From contig JBGVOS010000116.1 in the NCBI GenBank assembly GCA_045126595.1, forward strand, positions 1-15,714: a DNA stretch of 15,714 nucleotides. The letters run 5' to 3'. The position numbers and the translations under genes are program-made. The notes beneath the pieces were generated by a model. It did no database searches. It saw nothing but the letters and a program-made list of their open reading frames with translations, and was not told where the DNA came from. Each line of letters begins with the position of its first letter. Position 1 is the first letter of the stretch. Positions 1 to 7,436 of the stretch are shown here, in pieces. This DNA is from UBA1189 sp045126595. Its GTDB lineage: Bacteria > Bacteroidota > Bacteroidia > Bacteroidales > Bacteroidaceae.

Positions 1-172
1 CGGTGTAAACACCTGTCATCACGTTTACAGCACCGAGCTCAGTCTCCTGAGCCTTCTCGAAACCTTCAAGACCTGCTTTTGTCTCCTCTTGGAACAAAAC
101 TTCATAAGACGGATTGTGCAAAACCTCTACTGCACCAGTGATTCCGTACTTGCTCAAATCAATGTTTGCCAT
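1..172 (-). CDS. pckA: ATP-dependent phosphoenolpyruvate carboxykinase, N-terminal fragment
   Basis: Only the first 57 codons lie in the window; the gene runs off the left edge. The start ATG is read from the minus strand at 170-172. The peptide begins MANIDLSKYGI and continues through HNPSYEVLFQEE and TELGAVNVMTGVYT, which I recognise as the N-terminus of the Bacteroidales ATP-type enzyme; the next residues in the family form the GRSPKDK nucleotide and substrate loop, just outside the window. The enzyme interconverts oxaloacetate and PEP plus CO2 in the cytoplasm. In succinate- and propionate-producing Bacteroidales it runs mainly in the carboxylating direction, fixing CO2 and making ATP. 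A -7 box 86 nt upstream suggests its own promoter and a leader of about 80 nt. Identity is well supported despite the short fragment. Confidence 0.9.
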   Translation of the reverse strand, partial: MANIDLSKYGITGAVEVLHNPSYEVLFQEETKAGLEGFEKAQETELGAVNVMTGVYT

Positions 173-258
173 TTTGTTAGATTTAATAAATTATGGTTAA
201 TACTCTTTTTCTTTTACGTTTTCGGGCCAGTTGGGGAATGTCCCTTTCTAACCGTGTA

Positions 259-266
259 CAAATATA
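259..266 (-). promoter_or_regulatory. Bacteroidales -7 promoter box for pckA
   Basis: The minus strand reads TATATTTG, an exact match to TAnnTTTG. No clear TTTG sits 19-21 nt further upstream. Transcription would start near position 252, giving an AT-rich leader of about 80 nt. Confidence 0.6.
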
Positions 267-393
267 ACAAGGATTTTCTTTAACGAAAAGGCGAACCAAG
301 AATTTATTTGGTTAATAAAAGTAAAAATGCTTAATAACATATTTTTGCTGCATCTTTCGAGAAGAAAGTGACAGTTAGAGTTTGCATTTAACT

Positions 394-416
394 CCGTTGA
401 TACCACCTGTCAACGG
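394..416 (-). terminator. Hairpin overlapping the fucP stop codon
   Basis: CCGTTGA (394-400) pairs perfectly with TCAACGG (410-416) around a 9-nt loop, overlapping the TGA of the permease gene. There is no good U-run on the minus strand, so terminator function is uncertain. The rest of 173-409 holds the pckA promoter and leader, plus a short CTTTC/GAAAG hairpin near 355-369; I see no gene there. Confidence 0.35.
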
Positions 417-1705
417 CTGGCATTCACTGCTGACCATCCGTAAAGGGTCACGATGGCAAAGCATAGCAACGGTAAGGCAAACGAAAGATTCACGGCCGGC
501 ATGTTTCCGATGGTGCCAAAGTCTATGATAGCCCCTTGTACGGGAGGTATCACAGCCCCACCCACAATGGCCATTACAAGGAAGGCGGCTCCGAGAGTTG
601 TATCTTCGGCTTTCACATCTTCAAGGGCAATGCCATAAATGGTGGGGAACATAAGCGACATGAATGCGCTGGTAGCTACCAGGCAATACAATCCTCCTCT
701 GCCATCGATAAGGATCGTGCCTAAGGTAGTAAGGCAGGCTGCCATACCGAAATACATAAGCAAACGACGCGAACTGATGTGACGCATGAGGTAGGTACTG
801 ATAAAACGCGAGGTGAGGAAGAGGGTCATGGCCACGATATTGAACTTCTGCGCTGTAGCCTTATCGAAACCCAGACGATCAGCATAGTGGATGATGTAGG
901 TCCAGGTCATAATCTGTGCACCAACATAGAACATCTGTGCCACAACACCATTACGGTAAAGTTTGTTCCTCCACAGACGATTCAGCGTGATGCTCTTCTT
1001 GGTCTTCACTCCTTCGCCGCGTGTCTGGGGTATTTTGGTAAAAGCTATAACAACGAACACAATCAAGACGAGCACTCCCAACAGCACATAGGGGTCGCGT
1101 ATTGTTGCCAAGTCGTGCAAGCGTATATCGACCTTTTCTGTTTCGCTCAGCGCATGGTAAATGATATTTCCCGCAGCATCACGCTTATCGGAGATAAGGT
1201 TAGGCAATACCACAAGTGCAGCCACCGACATACCCGAGAGTGCACCTATAGGATTGAATGCCTGGGCCATATTGAGACGGCGTGTAGCGGTTTCAGGGCT
1301 ACCCAAAGAGAGGATGAGCGGATTGGCTGTGGTCTCCAAAAAGGCTAGTCCGAAGGTAAGCACATAGAGCGACACACAGAAGAATGCAAAACTCTGATAG
1401 GCCGCTGCTGGGATGAACATGAAGGCACCTACGGCATACAGTGCCAACCCCAAGAGAATACCGCTCTTGTAACTGTATTTGCGGATAAACAATGCTGCCG
1501 GTACGGCCATCGTGGCATAACCTCCGTAGAAGGCCAACTGAATCAGGGAAGACTTGGCAACGGAGAACTCCATCAGCGTCTGGAACGCCGCCACCATAGG
1601 ATGGGTGATGTCATTGGCAAAACCCCATAAGGCAAAGAGTGAGGTGATGAGGATAAAGGGAACAAGGAATTTCTTCTCTACGAGTTTGGGGCTTTTATTC
1701 TCCAT
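410..1705 (-). CDS. fucP: FucP-family sugar:H+ symporter (major facilitator superfamily)
   Basis: A 431-residue inner-membrane transporter with about 12 hydrophobic helices, close in length to E. coli FucP (438). The N-terminus has ALWGFANDITHP (residues 25-36), which places an acidic residue (Asp32) where FucP has its helix-1 proton-linked aspartate. GLAFLETTANPLILSLG (residues 119-135) carries Glu124 in the position of the helix-4 glutamate of FucP. RRLNMAQAFNPIGALSG follows, as in the family. The likely job is proton-driven import of L-fucose or another hexose such as glucose or galactose. No fucose isomerase, kinase or aldolase lies nearby, so the substrate is not fixed by context. It is transcribed divergently from ruvA out of a 103-bp gap. 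The family call is strong; the fucose specificity is inferred. Confidence 0.85.
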   Translation of the reverse strand: MENKSPKLVEKKFLVPFILITSLFALWGFANDITHPMVAAFQTLMEFSVAKSSLIQLAFYGGYATMAVPAALFIRKYSYKSGILLGLALYAVGAFMFIPAAAYQSFAFFCVSLYVLTFGLAFLETTANPLILSLGSPETATRRLNMAQAFNPIGALSGMSVAALVVLPNLISDKRDAAGNIIYHALSETEKVDIRLHDLATIRDPYVLLGVLVLIVFVVIAFTKIPQTRGEGVKTKKSITLNRLWRNKLYRNGVVAQMFYVGAQIMTWTYIIHYADRLGFDKATAQKFNIVAMTLFLTSRFISTYLMRHISSRRLLMYFGMAACLTTLGTILIDGRGGLYCLVATSAFMSLMFPTIYGIALEDVKAEDTTLGAAFLVMAIVGGAVIPPVQGAIIDFGTIGNMPAVNLSFALPLLCFAIVTLYGWSAVNASR

Positions 1706-1733
1706 AATAAATGCAAGTTACAATAATTGTGGA

Positions 1734-1741
1734 CAAAGGTA
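1734..1741 (-). promoter_or_regulatory. -7 promoter box for the fucP-family gene
   Basis: The minus strand reads TACCTTTG, an exact TAnnTTTG match, 28 nt upstream of the ATG at 1705. No convincing -33 TTTG is visible. It faces away from the ruvA box at 1775-1782; the two leave only about 33 bp between them, so polymerase binding at one could hinder the other. Confidence 0.6.
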
Positions 1742-1774
1742 GAGCAAAAGAACGATAAAATAAAATTTTATACC

Positions 1775-1782
1775 TACCTTTG
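1775..1782 (+). promoter_or_regulatory. -7 promoter box for ruvA
   Basis: TACCTTTG matches TAnnTTTG and lies 26 nt upstream of the ruvA ATG, giving a leader of about 20 nt. The upstream 20 bp are A/T-only and lack an obvious -33 TTTG. Confidence 0.6.
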
Positions 1783-1808
1783 CCGTAAAACAGCGAAAAA
1801 CGACCCGT

Positions 1809-2414
1809 ATGATAGAATATCTTAAAGGAGACATCACCGAACTGACTCCCACCACCGCCACCATTGAGTGCGGAGGCGTAGGCTACCTTGCCAACATCTC
1901 ACTTTATACCTATACCGCGATACAGAACCGTTCACAAACCAAACTCTATATCTACGAGGCCATCCGCGAAGATGCCCACGTGCTTTACGGCTTTGTCGAC
2001 AAGCGGGAGCGCGAACTCTTCCTGCTGCTCATCTCCGTGTCGGGTATCGGAGGGAATACCGCACGCACCATACTCTCGGCACTCACCCCGAACGAACTGT
2101 GCGAGGTGATAGGCTCGGGCAACGACAAACTGCTCAAGATGGTCAAGGGCATCGGCGGAAAGACTGCCCAGCGCATCATCGTGGAGTTGAAGGACAAGAT
2201 TACATCGGTAGGCGGCACCGACGTTATAGGTAGCAACATCGGCAACGCCCTCTTCGTCGAAACCTCAAGCGAGGTGCTCGAGAGCGCCGTAGCCGCCCTC
2301 TCGATGCTGGGCTATACGGCTGCCGCCTCGCAAAAGGTGGTGAAGGCCATCCTCAAGGAGCAGCCATCGGTAAGTGTAGAAACGGCCATCAAGGAGGCAT
2401 TGCGCAGGCTATAA
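1809..2414 (+). CDS. ruvA: Holliday junction branch-migration protein RuvA
   Basis: A 201-residue protein of the usual RuvA length and three-domain layout. The N-terminal OB fold starts MIEYLKGDITE and includes the conserved GVGYLANIS. Two helix-hairpin-helix motifs follow: SVSGIGGNTA (76-85) and VKGIGGKTAQR (112-122). After a flexible linker the C-terminal domain (about 150-201) carries the three-helix segment that contacts RuvB, with ALSMLGYTAAASQKVV. RuvA tetramers hold Holliday junctions open and load the RuvB motor in recombination and DNA repair. ruvB and ruvC are not adjacent, which is common in Bacteroidales. The gene has its own promoter and ends at a strong hairpin terminator. Confidence 0.95.
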   Translation: MIEYLKGDITELTPTTATIECGGVGYLANISLYTYTAIQNRSQTKLYIYEAIREDAHVLYGFVDKRERELFLLLISVSGIGGNTARTILSALTPNELCEVIGSGNDKLLKMVKGIGGKTAQRIIVELKDKITSVGGTDVIGSNIGNALFVETSSEVLESAVAALSMLGYTAAASQKVVKAILKEQPSVSVETAIKEALRRL

Positions 2415-2438
2415 GAAGAAACGAGCCAACGAATACAA

Positions 2439-2471
2439 AAATAGGGCACATCAAACCGATGCGCCCTATTT
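2439..2471. terminator. Bidirectional terminator between ruvA and the secreted-protein gene
   Basis: AAATAGGGC (2439-2447) pairs with GCCCTATTT (2463-2471). Inside, CATC (2449-2452) pairs with GATG (2458-2461) across a single A-C mismatch, leaving a 5-nt loop. The A-rich and T-rich feet give a U-tail in both directions, which suits the convergent genes on either side. Confidence 0.85.
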
Positions 2472-2488
2472 CATTATATAGATGAGCT

Positions 2489-4603
2489 TTACTTTATTAC
2501 CACTTTGGCTCGTGTGCCGTTGACTTCCACGATGTAGAGTCCGCCCTGCGGAGCTACCACCACGCCATTGCCACGTGCCACTACTTGTCCGTTCACAGTA
2601 TAGAGTACGATGTCTCCATCAGCAGTTACCGAGGTTCCGTTGACGCTCCATGCCTTCTCTGCCGTCTTCACCTCCTCGATGTCGGTATAAGGAGGTGTGT
2701 ACTTACCGATTGAGTAGTAATACTTGCATACATCGTATTTCTCACCCGAAGCATTGTCTATGGAGTATGACTCTGCCAGATAGTCGCATTCGTCATTAAG
2801 ATAGATGTAATGGACGGTATAGGTCGTATACTCTATGGTGCTCAAGCGCTTCAATGCATCAAACGAGTAGACGATTTGATCCACATCGGGCAGTGCCACC
2901 ATCCGCTCGCTCTTGGTGTCAAACACATAGGTCTTAGTCTCATTGATAATCTGTCCCTTTTCGTTGGTGTAGTGAGAGGTTATAGTACAATTTCCTTGTC
3001 CATGCATGATTCTCCATTCACCTATCTCCATATCCCATTCGAGATGGACTTCATTCACTCGGCTTATGGCTACATCTTCTGATTCAACCCCCATGAAGAA
3101 CATTCCTACAGGGAATTCATAGTTGTCAGCAGGATTATTGGCACGATAGCTGCCGTTGAAGCTTCCTCTTCTGATGATATGCATCTTTCCGGAGGTAACT
3201 TGCAGCACTTCAGTCTCCGAATCCTCATCCCATACCCACTCAGCATATTTAGCTCCCTCATAAAGCCATCCATCCTCTTCGAACCAAAAATCATTGACAC
3301 CCTCCTGCAACTCTTCGGAGCGTCGGGTTGCCGGGGCCGCATCCCCGCCATAGCTTGTATTCTCTTCATCGACCTCTCCATAGAAACGACCTCTAAGGCA
3401 TGCACCTTCATCACCGTCGCCTTCGCGATTGAGCCAAGACGCCTCAAATTCCTCGAGCGTTATCTCGTTGTACTCGTCGTTTACATACGAGCAGGTGTAG
3501 GTCTCTACATATCCATATCTGTCGGTACTTACCCACTTGACAAGACGATCATACTTGTCATATTCAAAGGTATATGAATAGTTGAATTCCTTTTCATCTT
3601 CTGAGCGAGTGAACTGATCCGCATCAACATCTTCATAGGATTCATCATACGAAGCCGTATATGAGTAGCTGTATATGCTGGCATAACGGTTACGCGAAGG
3701 GTTAAGCGTAATAATCTCCTCATCGTCGAGTTCCCAATAGGAATCAAGATTCTCGAGGTCTATCACGTCGTCCTCATTATCGTAGAGTTCCATATCAATT
3801 TTGTAATACGTCTTTGTCGTGGTCAGGCCATCCACAACCTCATCCACCTTGAAGCCATAAAGCTCATAATCACGCTCATACTCCACTTCGTAATAGCAGT
3901 GAAGGTGAACATTATCCCCGAAGTCCATACCCTGGAAAATACCGTTTTCATCGTAGTAATACTCCATGACATTGGCCGTGAACTTCAATTCCATAAAATC
4001 ATCGAGAACCATCGCGCTGCTTTCGGAATCCCATTCGTATTCCTTGAACATGCATGGATTACCGTACTTGTCATAAGAGAGTTCCTCGATAAGTGCCAGT
4101 CCGTCCCATCCTTCTTCATCTTCATCGCACAAGGAGAAATACTGCTCCGTATGCTCTCTGGCGCCAGCCCATGTTACAATCACGCGCTCCGTCTCCTTGC
4201 CTTTCGTCTCATCGGCATTGTATTCAAACTGAGCATAGCGGGTGCAACGGCCCAACTCATCAAATTCATACTCCAAGAAGTACGACTCTTCGGTATCGAA
4301 CATCATTCCGCTGTTCTCATCGCCCGTGTCGTTCCACTCGTAGTGCTTTTCCGATACGAGCCAGCCACATTCGTTATATTCGTAATGGGCACGGTGAGTA
4401 TCCGATACCACGCTGTCGAGCAACACGATATCCACTCCTTCTGCAACGCGACGCTCCACGGCACGATGCTGTGGCATCTTGGCCAGCTTTGCATTCAACG
4501 ACTCAGCAGCCTTGCTATGGCTGATAGACTGAGCCTGTACACTTACCGATGTGCACAACACGGCACACACCAGCATAACCATTTGGGTAAAGTTTCTTTT
4601 CAT
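2489..4603 (-). CDS. Secreted YD-like repeat protein with type IX secretion sorting tail
   Basis: A 704-residue protein from the ATG at 4603. The start is set by a typical signal peptide, MKRNFTQMVMLVCAVLCTSV, with likely cleavage after SVQA (residue 24), and by a promoter box at 4679-4686 that excludes the longer reading. The mature chain is rich in Asp, Glu and Tyr. It holds several short repeats of the form YDxxGR/YDKYxR followed by aromatic beta-strand residues, for example YDELGRCTRYAQFEY, YDKYDRLVKWVS and FDALKRLSTIEY; these recall YD/RHS-type strands. The last ~50 residues (VLYTVNGQVVARGNG, GLYIVEVNGTRAKVVIK) fit a type A Por secretion tail, so the protein is probably exported by the type IX system and held at or released from the cell surface. 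No catalytic motif is recognisable; function unknown. Confidence 0.75.
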   Translation of the reverse strand: MKRNFTQMVMLVCAVLCTSVSVQAQSISHSKAAESLNAKLAKMPQHRAVERRVAEGVDIVLLDSVVSDTHRAHYEYNECGWLVSEKHYEWNDTGDENSGMMFDTEESYFLEYEFDELGRCTRYAQFEYNADETKGKETERVIVTWAGAREHTEQYFSLCDEDEEGWDGLALIEELSYDKYGNPCMFKEYEWDSESSAMVLDDFMELKFTANVMEYYYDENGIFQGMDFGDNVHLHCYYEVEYERDYELYGFKVDEVVDGLTTTKTYYKIDMELYDNEDDVIDLENLDSYWELDDEEIITLNPSRNRYASIYSYSYTASYDESYEDVDADQFTRSEDEKEFNYSYTFEYDKYDRLVKWVSTDRYGYVETYTCSYVNDEYNEITLEEFEASWLNREGDGDEGACLRGRFYGEVDEENTSYGGDAAPATRRSEELQEGVNDFWFEEDGWLYEGAKYAEWVWDEDSETEVLQVTSGKMHIIRRGSFNGSYRANNPADNYEFPVGMFFMGVESEDVAISRVNEVHLEWDMEIGEWRIMHGQGNCTITSHYTNEKGQIINETKTYVFDTKSERMVALPDVDQIVYSFDALKRLSTIEYTTYTVHYIYLNDECDYLAESYSIDNASGEKYDVCKYYYSIGKYTPPYTDIEEVKTAEKAWSVNGTSVTADGDIVLYTVNGQVVARGNGVVVAPQGGLYIVEVNGTRAKVVIK

Positions 4604-4678
4604 AATCTGACTTTTATATATCCTTTTCGTTAATTCCTTCAAAAAAATGCGATGGCGGCACACTGCATTTACAAGCAA

Positions 4679-4710
4679 CAAAAGTAATCCTTTTACTCAA
4701 TATGCCCAAC
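4679..4710 (-). promoter_or_regulatory. Promoter of the secreted YD-like repeat protein
   Basis: On the minus strand, GTTG (4707-4710) stands 20 nt upstream of TACTTTTG (4679-4686), an exact TAnnTTTG -7 box with an approximate -33 element. Transcription would begin near 4672, giving a leader of about 70 nt. This box overlaps an upstream ATG at 4681 and so rules out that start. Confidence 0.65.
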
Positions 4711-4758
4711 TCTCAAGCAAGAAAAACCCATAGAATCCAGTTCCCGCGGGTCAACAAG

Positions 4759-4936
4759 TTTCATTTTTGGGGTGGCATTGGCAGAGATTGCACAAAATGG
4801 GTATATCCATCAGAATTATTGGGTATACCCATTTTTGAAATCGGGTATACTCAATTTTCTTCGAGGGTATACCCGATTTTCTTATCGAATGGACTCAATT
4901 CACGGGAAGAATGCCAATGCCACCCCAAAAATGAAA
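4759..4936. repeat. 25-bp perfect inverted repeat enclosing a phased array
   Basis: The 25 bases at 4759-4783 (core TTTTTGGGGTGGCATTGGCA) recur as an exact reverse complement at 4912-4936, separated by 128 bp. Partial symmetry extends outward (GGGT at 4748-4751 against ACCC at 4944-4947). The block sits in the 325-bp gene-free stretch between the dus stop (5008) and the secreted-protein promoter (4710). I see no target-site duplication and no transposase, so a miniature mobile element is only one possibility. A second, 8-bp inverted repeat, TGAAATGG (4948-4955) and CCATTTCA (4989-4996), lies between this block and dus. Confidence 0.85.
4799..4886. repeat. Four 22-bp units with GGGTATACCC palindromes
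   Basis: GGGTATATCC (4799), GGGTATACCC (4821), GGGTATACTC (4843) and GGGTATACCC (4865) start exactly 22 bp apart; two are perfect 10-bp palindromes. The 12-bp spacers are AT-rich and partly alike (ATTTTTGAAATC, AATTTTCTTCGA, GATTTTCTTATC). A 22-bp step is about two turns of B-DNA, so all palindromes face the same side. This suggests cooperative protein binding, but that is inference. Confidence 0.85.
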
Positions 4937-5007
4937 TCAATTAACCCTGAAATGGATTCAGAAATAGTGATTCGAAAGCAGAAAATACCCATTTCATCGG
5001 TACTTTC

Positions 5008-5994
5008 CTAAAAAGTGCCGTATTGCCGTTTTATCTGCTCGAAGATGTCGAAAAGCTCGTCCACGGTCTCGGCACGCAACATGGCGATACGCAGTTGTTT
5101 GAAGTCGGGCAATCCCTTGAAGAGCGGCGTGGCAGCCAAGTGGCGGCGTATGTGCAGTATACCGCGGCGTTCGTCGAGTCGGGCCACGCTCTGGCGTACC
5201 TCGTCGCGCAAGATGTCCATACGTTCATCGAAGGTGAGCGGGGGCAGCGGAGTGCCCGTCTCGAGGTAGTGCTTCACCTCGCGGAATATCCACGGGCGGC
5301 CGAAGCTCGCGCGGCCTATCATCACGGCATCCACGCCGTAGCGGTCGAAGCACTCTTTGGCCCTCTCGGGCGTGGTGATGTCGCCGTTGCCGATGATGGG
5401 GATGTGCATGCGGGGGTTGTTCTTCACCTCGCCGATGAGGGTCCAGTCGGCCTCGCCCGTGTACATCTGGGCTCGTGTACGACCATGGATGGTGAGTGCC
5501 TTGATGCCGCAATCCTGCAACTGCTCGGCCAGGTCGACGATAATCTTTGAACTCTCGTCCCATCCGAGGCGGGTCTTCACGGTGACAGGCGTCTTCACGG
5601 CGTTGACCACCGAGCGTACGATGTCGAGCATCAGCGGTACGTTCTGCAACATGCCTGCACCGGCTCCCTTGCCGGCCACTCGCTTTACAGGGCAGCCGAA
5701 GTTGAGGTCAATGATATCGGGCTTCACTGTCTCGACGATGCGGGCCGCCTCGGTCATCGAGTCAACATCACGTCCGTAGATTTGTATCGCCACGGGGCGC
5801 TCCTCGTCGCTGATGGTGAGTTTCTGCATCGACTTGTTCACCTGACGGATGAGCGCGTCGCTCGACACAAATTCCGTATACACGAGGTCGGCACCGAACT
5901 GCTTGCACATCAAGCGGAAGCCGAGGTCCGTGACATCCTCCATCGGTGCCAGCAGCACCGGATATTTGCCTAATTCTATATTGTCTATCTTCAT
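5008..5994 (-). CDS. dusB: tRNA-dihydrouridine synthase, DusB-type
   Basis: A 328-residue FMN-dependent TIM-barrel enzyme that reduces uridines in tRNA D-loops to dihydrouridine in the cytoplasm. Visible landmarks are the N-terminal LLAPMEDVTDLGFR (14-27), the catalytic cysteine in LNFGCPVKRVAGKGAGAGM (Cys101), VKTRLGW with Lys140, the HGRTRAQMYTGEADW block (His170) and the FMN phosphate motifs GNGD (202-205) and GRASFGRPW (227-235). A C-terminal helical domain follows, as in the family. Its ATG overlaps the stop of the upstream patatin gene (ATGA), so the two are probably translationally coupled. Assignment to the DusB subgroup rests on overall pattern; the Dus family itself is certain. Confidence 0.93.
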   Translation of the reverse strand: MKIDNIELGKYPVLLAPMEDVTDLGFRLMCKQFGADLVYTEFVSSDALIRQVNKSMQKLTISDEERPVAIQIYGRDVDSMTEAARIVETVKPDIIDLNFGCPVKRVAGKGAGAGMLQNVPLMLDIVRSVVNAVKTPVTVKTRLGWDESSKIIVDLAEQLQDCGIKALTIHGRTRAQMYTGEADWTLIGEVKNNPRMHIPIIGNGDITTPERAKECFDRYGVDAVMIGRASFGRPWIFREVKHYLETGTPLPPLTFDERMDILRDEVRQSVARLDERRGILHIRRHLAATPLFKGLPDFKQLRIAMLRAETVDELFDIFEQIKRQYGTF

Positions 5995-6830
5995 TGTCCT
6001 AAAATCCTTTCGGCTACTTCAAAGCCGTGTTGATATAATGCATTCATCTTGTTTATGTCGCGTTCGATGCGGGCCACCTCTACAGGGCGGTCGGGGCGGA
6101 TGACGGTAATGCGACCCTCGTCTTCCAAGCGCTCTACCCATGCTATCTGTGCATTGTAGCGTGCCCCGCGTGTGCGAAGCGCTTCGCGCAGTTTGGGATA
6201 ACGCTTGTAGATAAACGGGGGGAGGTGTGGCGGTTTTTCTTCCTTGCGGTATCCACGGTGGCGGGTGAGCACTACCACAGCATGCTCGTAGCCCTGCTCA
6301 AAGGCACGGGCCAGGGGGATGGAGTCGGCAATGCCGCCGTCAAGCATGGGGCGACCGTCAACATAGGCTATAGGGCATACAAAAGGCAGGCTGCTCGATG
6401 CGCGTACGATGTCGATGATGCGTTCGGCACTCTCCTTCTCCTCCAAGTACACGGCTTCGCCCGTGGTGCAATCCATGGCTACGCTCTCCACACGCATGGG
6501 ATTCATGCGGTAAGCTTCGTAGTCGTAGGGCCACAGCGTCTCGGGCAGTTCATGATAGAGCAAGTGCATGTCCATGATGCTGCGGTAGCGCAGGATGTTG
6601 CGTACCCCGAGGTAGTGACGCTCGGCCTGCAGGTCGGCAAAGGTATACTTGGCGCGGCCACGCTGATGCGCAGCAAACGACAAGGCATTGCTCGACCCAG
6701 CCGACACACCTATCAGATAAGGAAAGGTGACATCGTGGTCAATCATCCAATCAAGCACACCGCTCGTGAAGACACCACGCATGCCGCCCCCTTCGAGGAC
6801 AAGGGCCGTATGTTTGAACTTATTTTCCAT
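5991..6830 (-). CDS. Patatin-like phospholipase family protein
   Basis: A 279-residue predicted serine acylhydrolase starting at the ATG at 6830 (MENKFKHTALV). It has the oxyanion-hole loop GGGMRG (14-19), the nucleophile elbow GVSAG with Ser43, and the DGG motif with the catalytic Asp164 (PMLDGGIADSIPL), which together form the Ser-Asp dyad of patatins. Family members, such as the RssA/YjjU-like proteins, cleave acyl chains from phospholipids or other lipids. No signal peptide or lipobox is visible, so it should be cytoplasmic or peripheral to the inner membrane. A TTG codon at 6842 would lengthen it by four residues, but it lies inside the -7 box and is rejected. First gene of a two-gene operon with dusB. 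Confidence 0.9.
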   Translation of the reverse strand: MENKFKHTALVLEGGGMRGVFTSGVLDWMIDHDVTFPYLIGVSAGSSNALSFAAHQRGRAKYTFADLQAERHYLGVRNILRYRSIMDMHLLYHELPETLWPYDYEAYRMNPMRVESVAMDCTTGEAVYLEEKESAERIIDIVRASSSLPFVCPIAYVDGRPMLDGGIADSIPLARAFEQGYEHAVVVLTRHRGYRKEEKPPHLPPFIYKRYPKLREALRTRGARYNAQIAWVERLEDEGRITVIRPDRPVEVARIERDINKMNALYQHGFEVAERILGQ

Positions 6831-6839
6831 ACTCGACTG

Positions 6840-6847
6840 CAAAGTTA
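6840..6847 (-). promoter_or_regulatory. -7 promoter box for the patatin-dus operon
   Basis: The minus strand reads TAACTTTG, an exact TAnnTTTG match. Only 9 nt separate it from the ATG at 6830, so the mRNA would have a leader of a few bases at most. Confidence 0.6.
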
Positions 6848-6861
6848 GTATTTTTTTTCAC

Positions 6862-6869
6862 TATCTTCG
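6862..6869 (+). promoter_or_regulatory. -7-like promoter box for the LOG-family/kinase operon
   Basis: TATCTTCG differs from TAnnTTTG at one base and ends 4 nt before the ATG at 6874. The 43-bp divergent gap leaves little room for another promoter, so this is the best candidate; the transcript would be leaderless or nearly so. Confidence 0.45.
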
Positions 6870-6873
6870 CACC

Positions 6874-7425
6874 ATGAAACCGAAACATCCCTTCTCAGTA
6901 GCCGTATTCTGTTCGGCAGCTACAAATCTTGCACCTGAATATTACGAACAAACGTCACAGCTCGGGCGTTGGATTGGCGAGCAGGGCTGGCGCCTTATCT
7001 ATGGCGGTGCTAGCCTCGGGCTGATGGATTGCGTGGCCCGTACGGCCAAGGAGGCCGGAGCCTTTGTTACGGGTGTCGTTCCCGACAAGCTGGTAGAGCG
7101 CGGCATCGTGAGTCCCCTGCTTGATGAGAGTATTCCCGTCCATAGCCTCGGCGAACGCAAGGAGGTGATGCTGCGCGAGAGCGATGTCTTCATCGCCCTG
7201 CCCGGCGGAATAGGCACGCTCGATGAGGTGTTCCACGTTGTGGGTGAGAGCAGCATCGGCTACCACGCCAAGCCCGTAGTACTATATAACATAGAGGGCT
7301 GCTGGGACTCACTGCTCGGTATGCTCGACGACCTGCGCCAGCAAGGGCTGTTGCGCCACGATCTTACGGGACGGCTCATGGTGGCCAGTTCATTGAAAGA
7401 ACTGAAACAGTATATAACACTATAA
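6874..7425 (+). CDS. LOG family protein (cytokinin riboside monophosphate phosphoribohydrolase-like)
   Basis: A 183-residue protein of usual LOG length with a Rossmann-like fold. It shows the nucleotide-binding YGGASLGLM (43-51), the ERKEVM segment with Arg95/Lys96, and the signature PGGIGTLDE (110-118) that carries the catalytic glutamate. Characterised LOG proteins remove ribose 5-phosphate from nucleoside monophosphates, releasing the free base; in non-plant-associated bacteria the physiological substrate is generally unclear. The ATG at 6874 gives MKPKHPFSVAVFCSAA, the expected beginning; longer readings run back into the divergent patatin gene. The next gene, a PfkB kinase, starts 11 nt after the stop, suggesting one operon and perhaps linked ribose or nucleoside metabolism. 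Confidence 0.9.
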   Translation: MKPKHPFSVAVFCSAATNLAPEYYEQTSQLGRWIGEQGWRLIYGGASLGLMDCVARTAKEAGAFVTGVVPDKLVERGIVSPLLDESIPVHSLGERKEVMLRESDVFIALPGGIGTLDEVFHVVGESSIGYHAKPVVLYNIEGCWDSLLGMLDDLRQQGLLRHDLTGRLMVASSLKELKQYITL

Positions 7426-7436
7426 GTATAGAACGT

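Noticed and set aside
3899..4633. 244-residue open frame opposite the secreted protein gene
   Set aside because: No family resemblance, covers the promoter-proximal end of a well-supported gene, and arises from its biased Asp/Glu/Tyr codons.
4604..4681. 26-residue N-terminal extension of the secreted YD-like protein
   Set aside because: The upstream ATG lies inside the -7 box at 4679-4686 and would bury the signal peptide that begins at 4603.
4799..4886. CRISPR-like regular repeat array
   Set aside because: Repeat cores are 10 bp and spacers 12 bp, spacers resemble each other, and no cas genes are near. The same argument excludes the array at 8381-8490.
4759..4936. Miniature inverted-repeat transposable element as a firm call
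   Set aside because: The 25-bp terminal repeats fit, but no target-site duplication is visible at the outer edges and no second copy is present in the window to compare.
4702..5011. Two overlapping 80-residue open frames on the plus strand
   Set aside because: They are translations of the inverted repeat and 22-bp array, with no promoter and no recognisable protein features.
6831..6842. TTG start adding MQSS to the patatin-like protein
   Set aside because: The TTG is part of the TAACTTTG promoter box, so it would not be in the mRNA.
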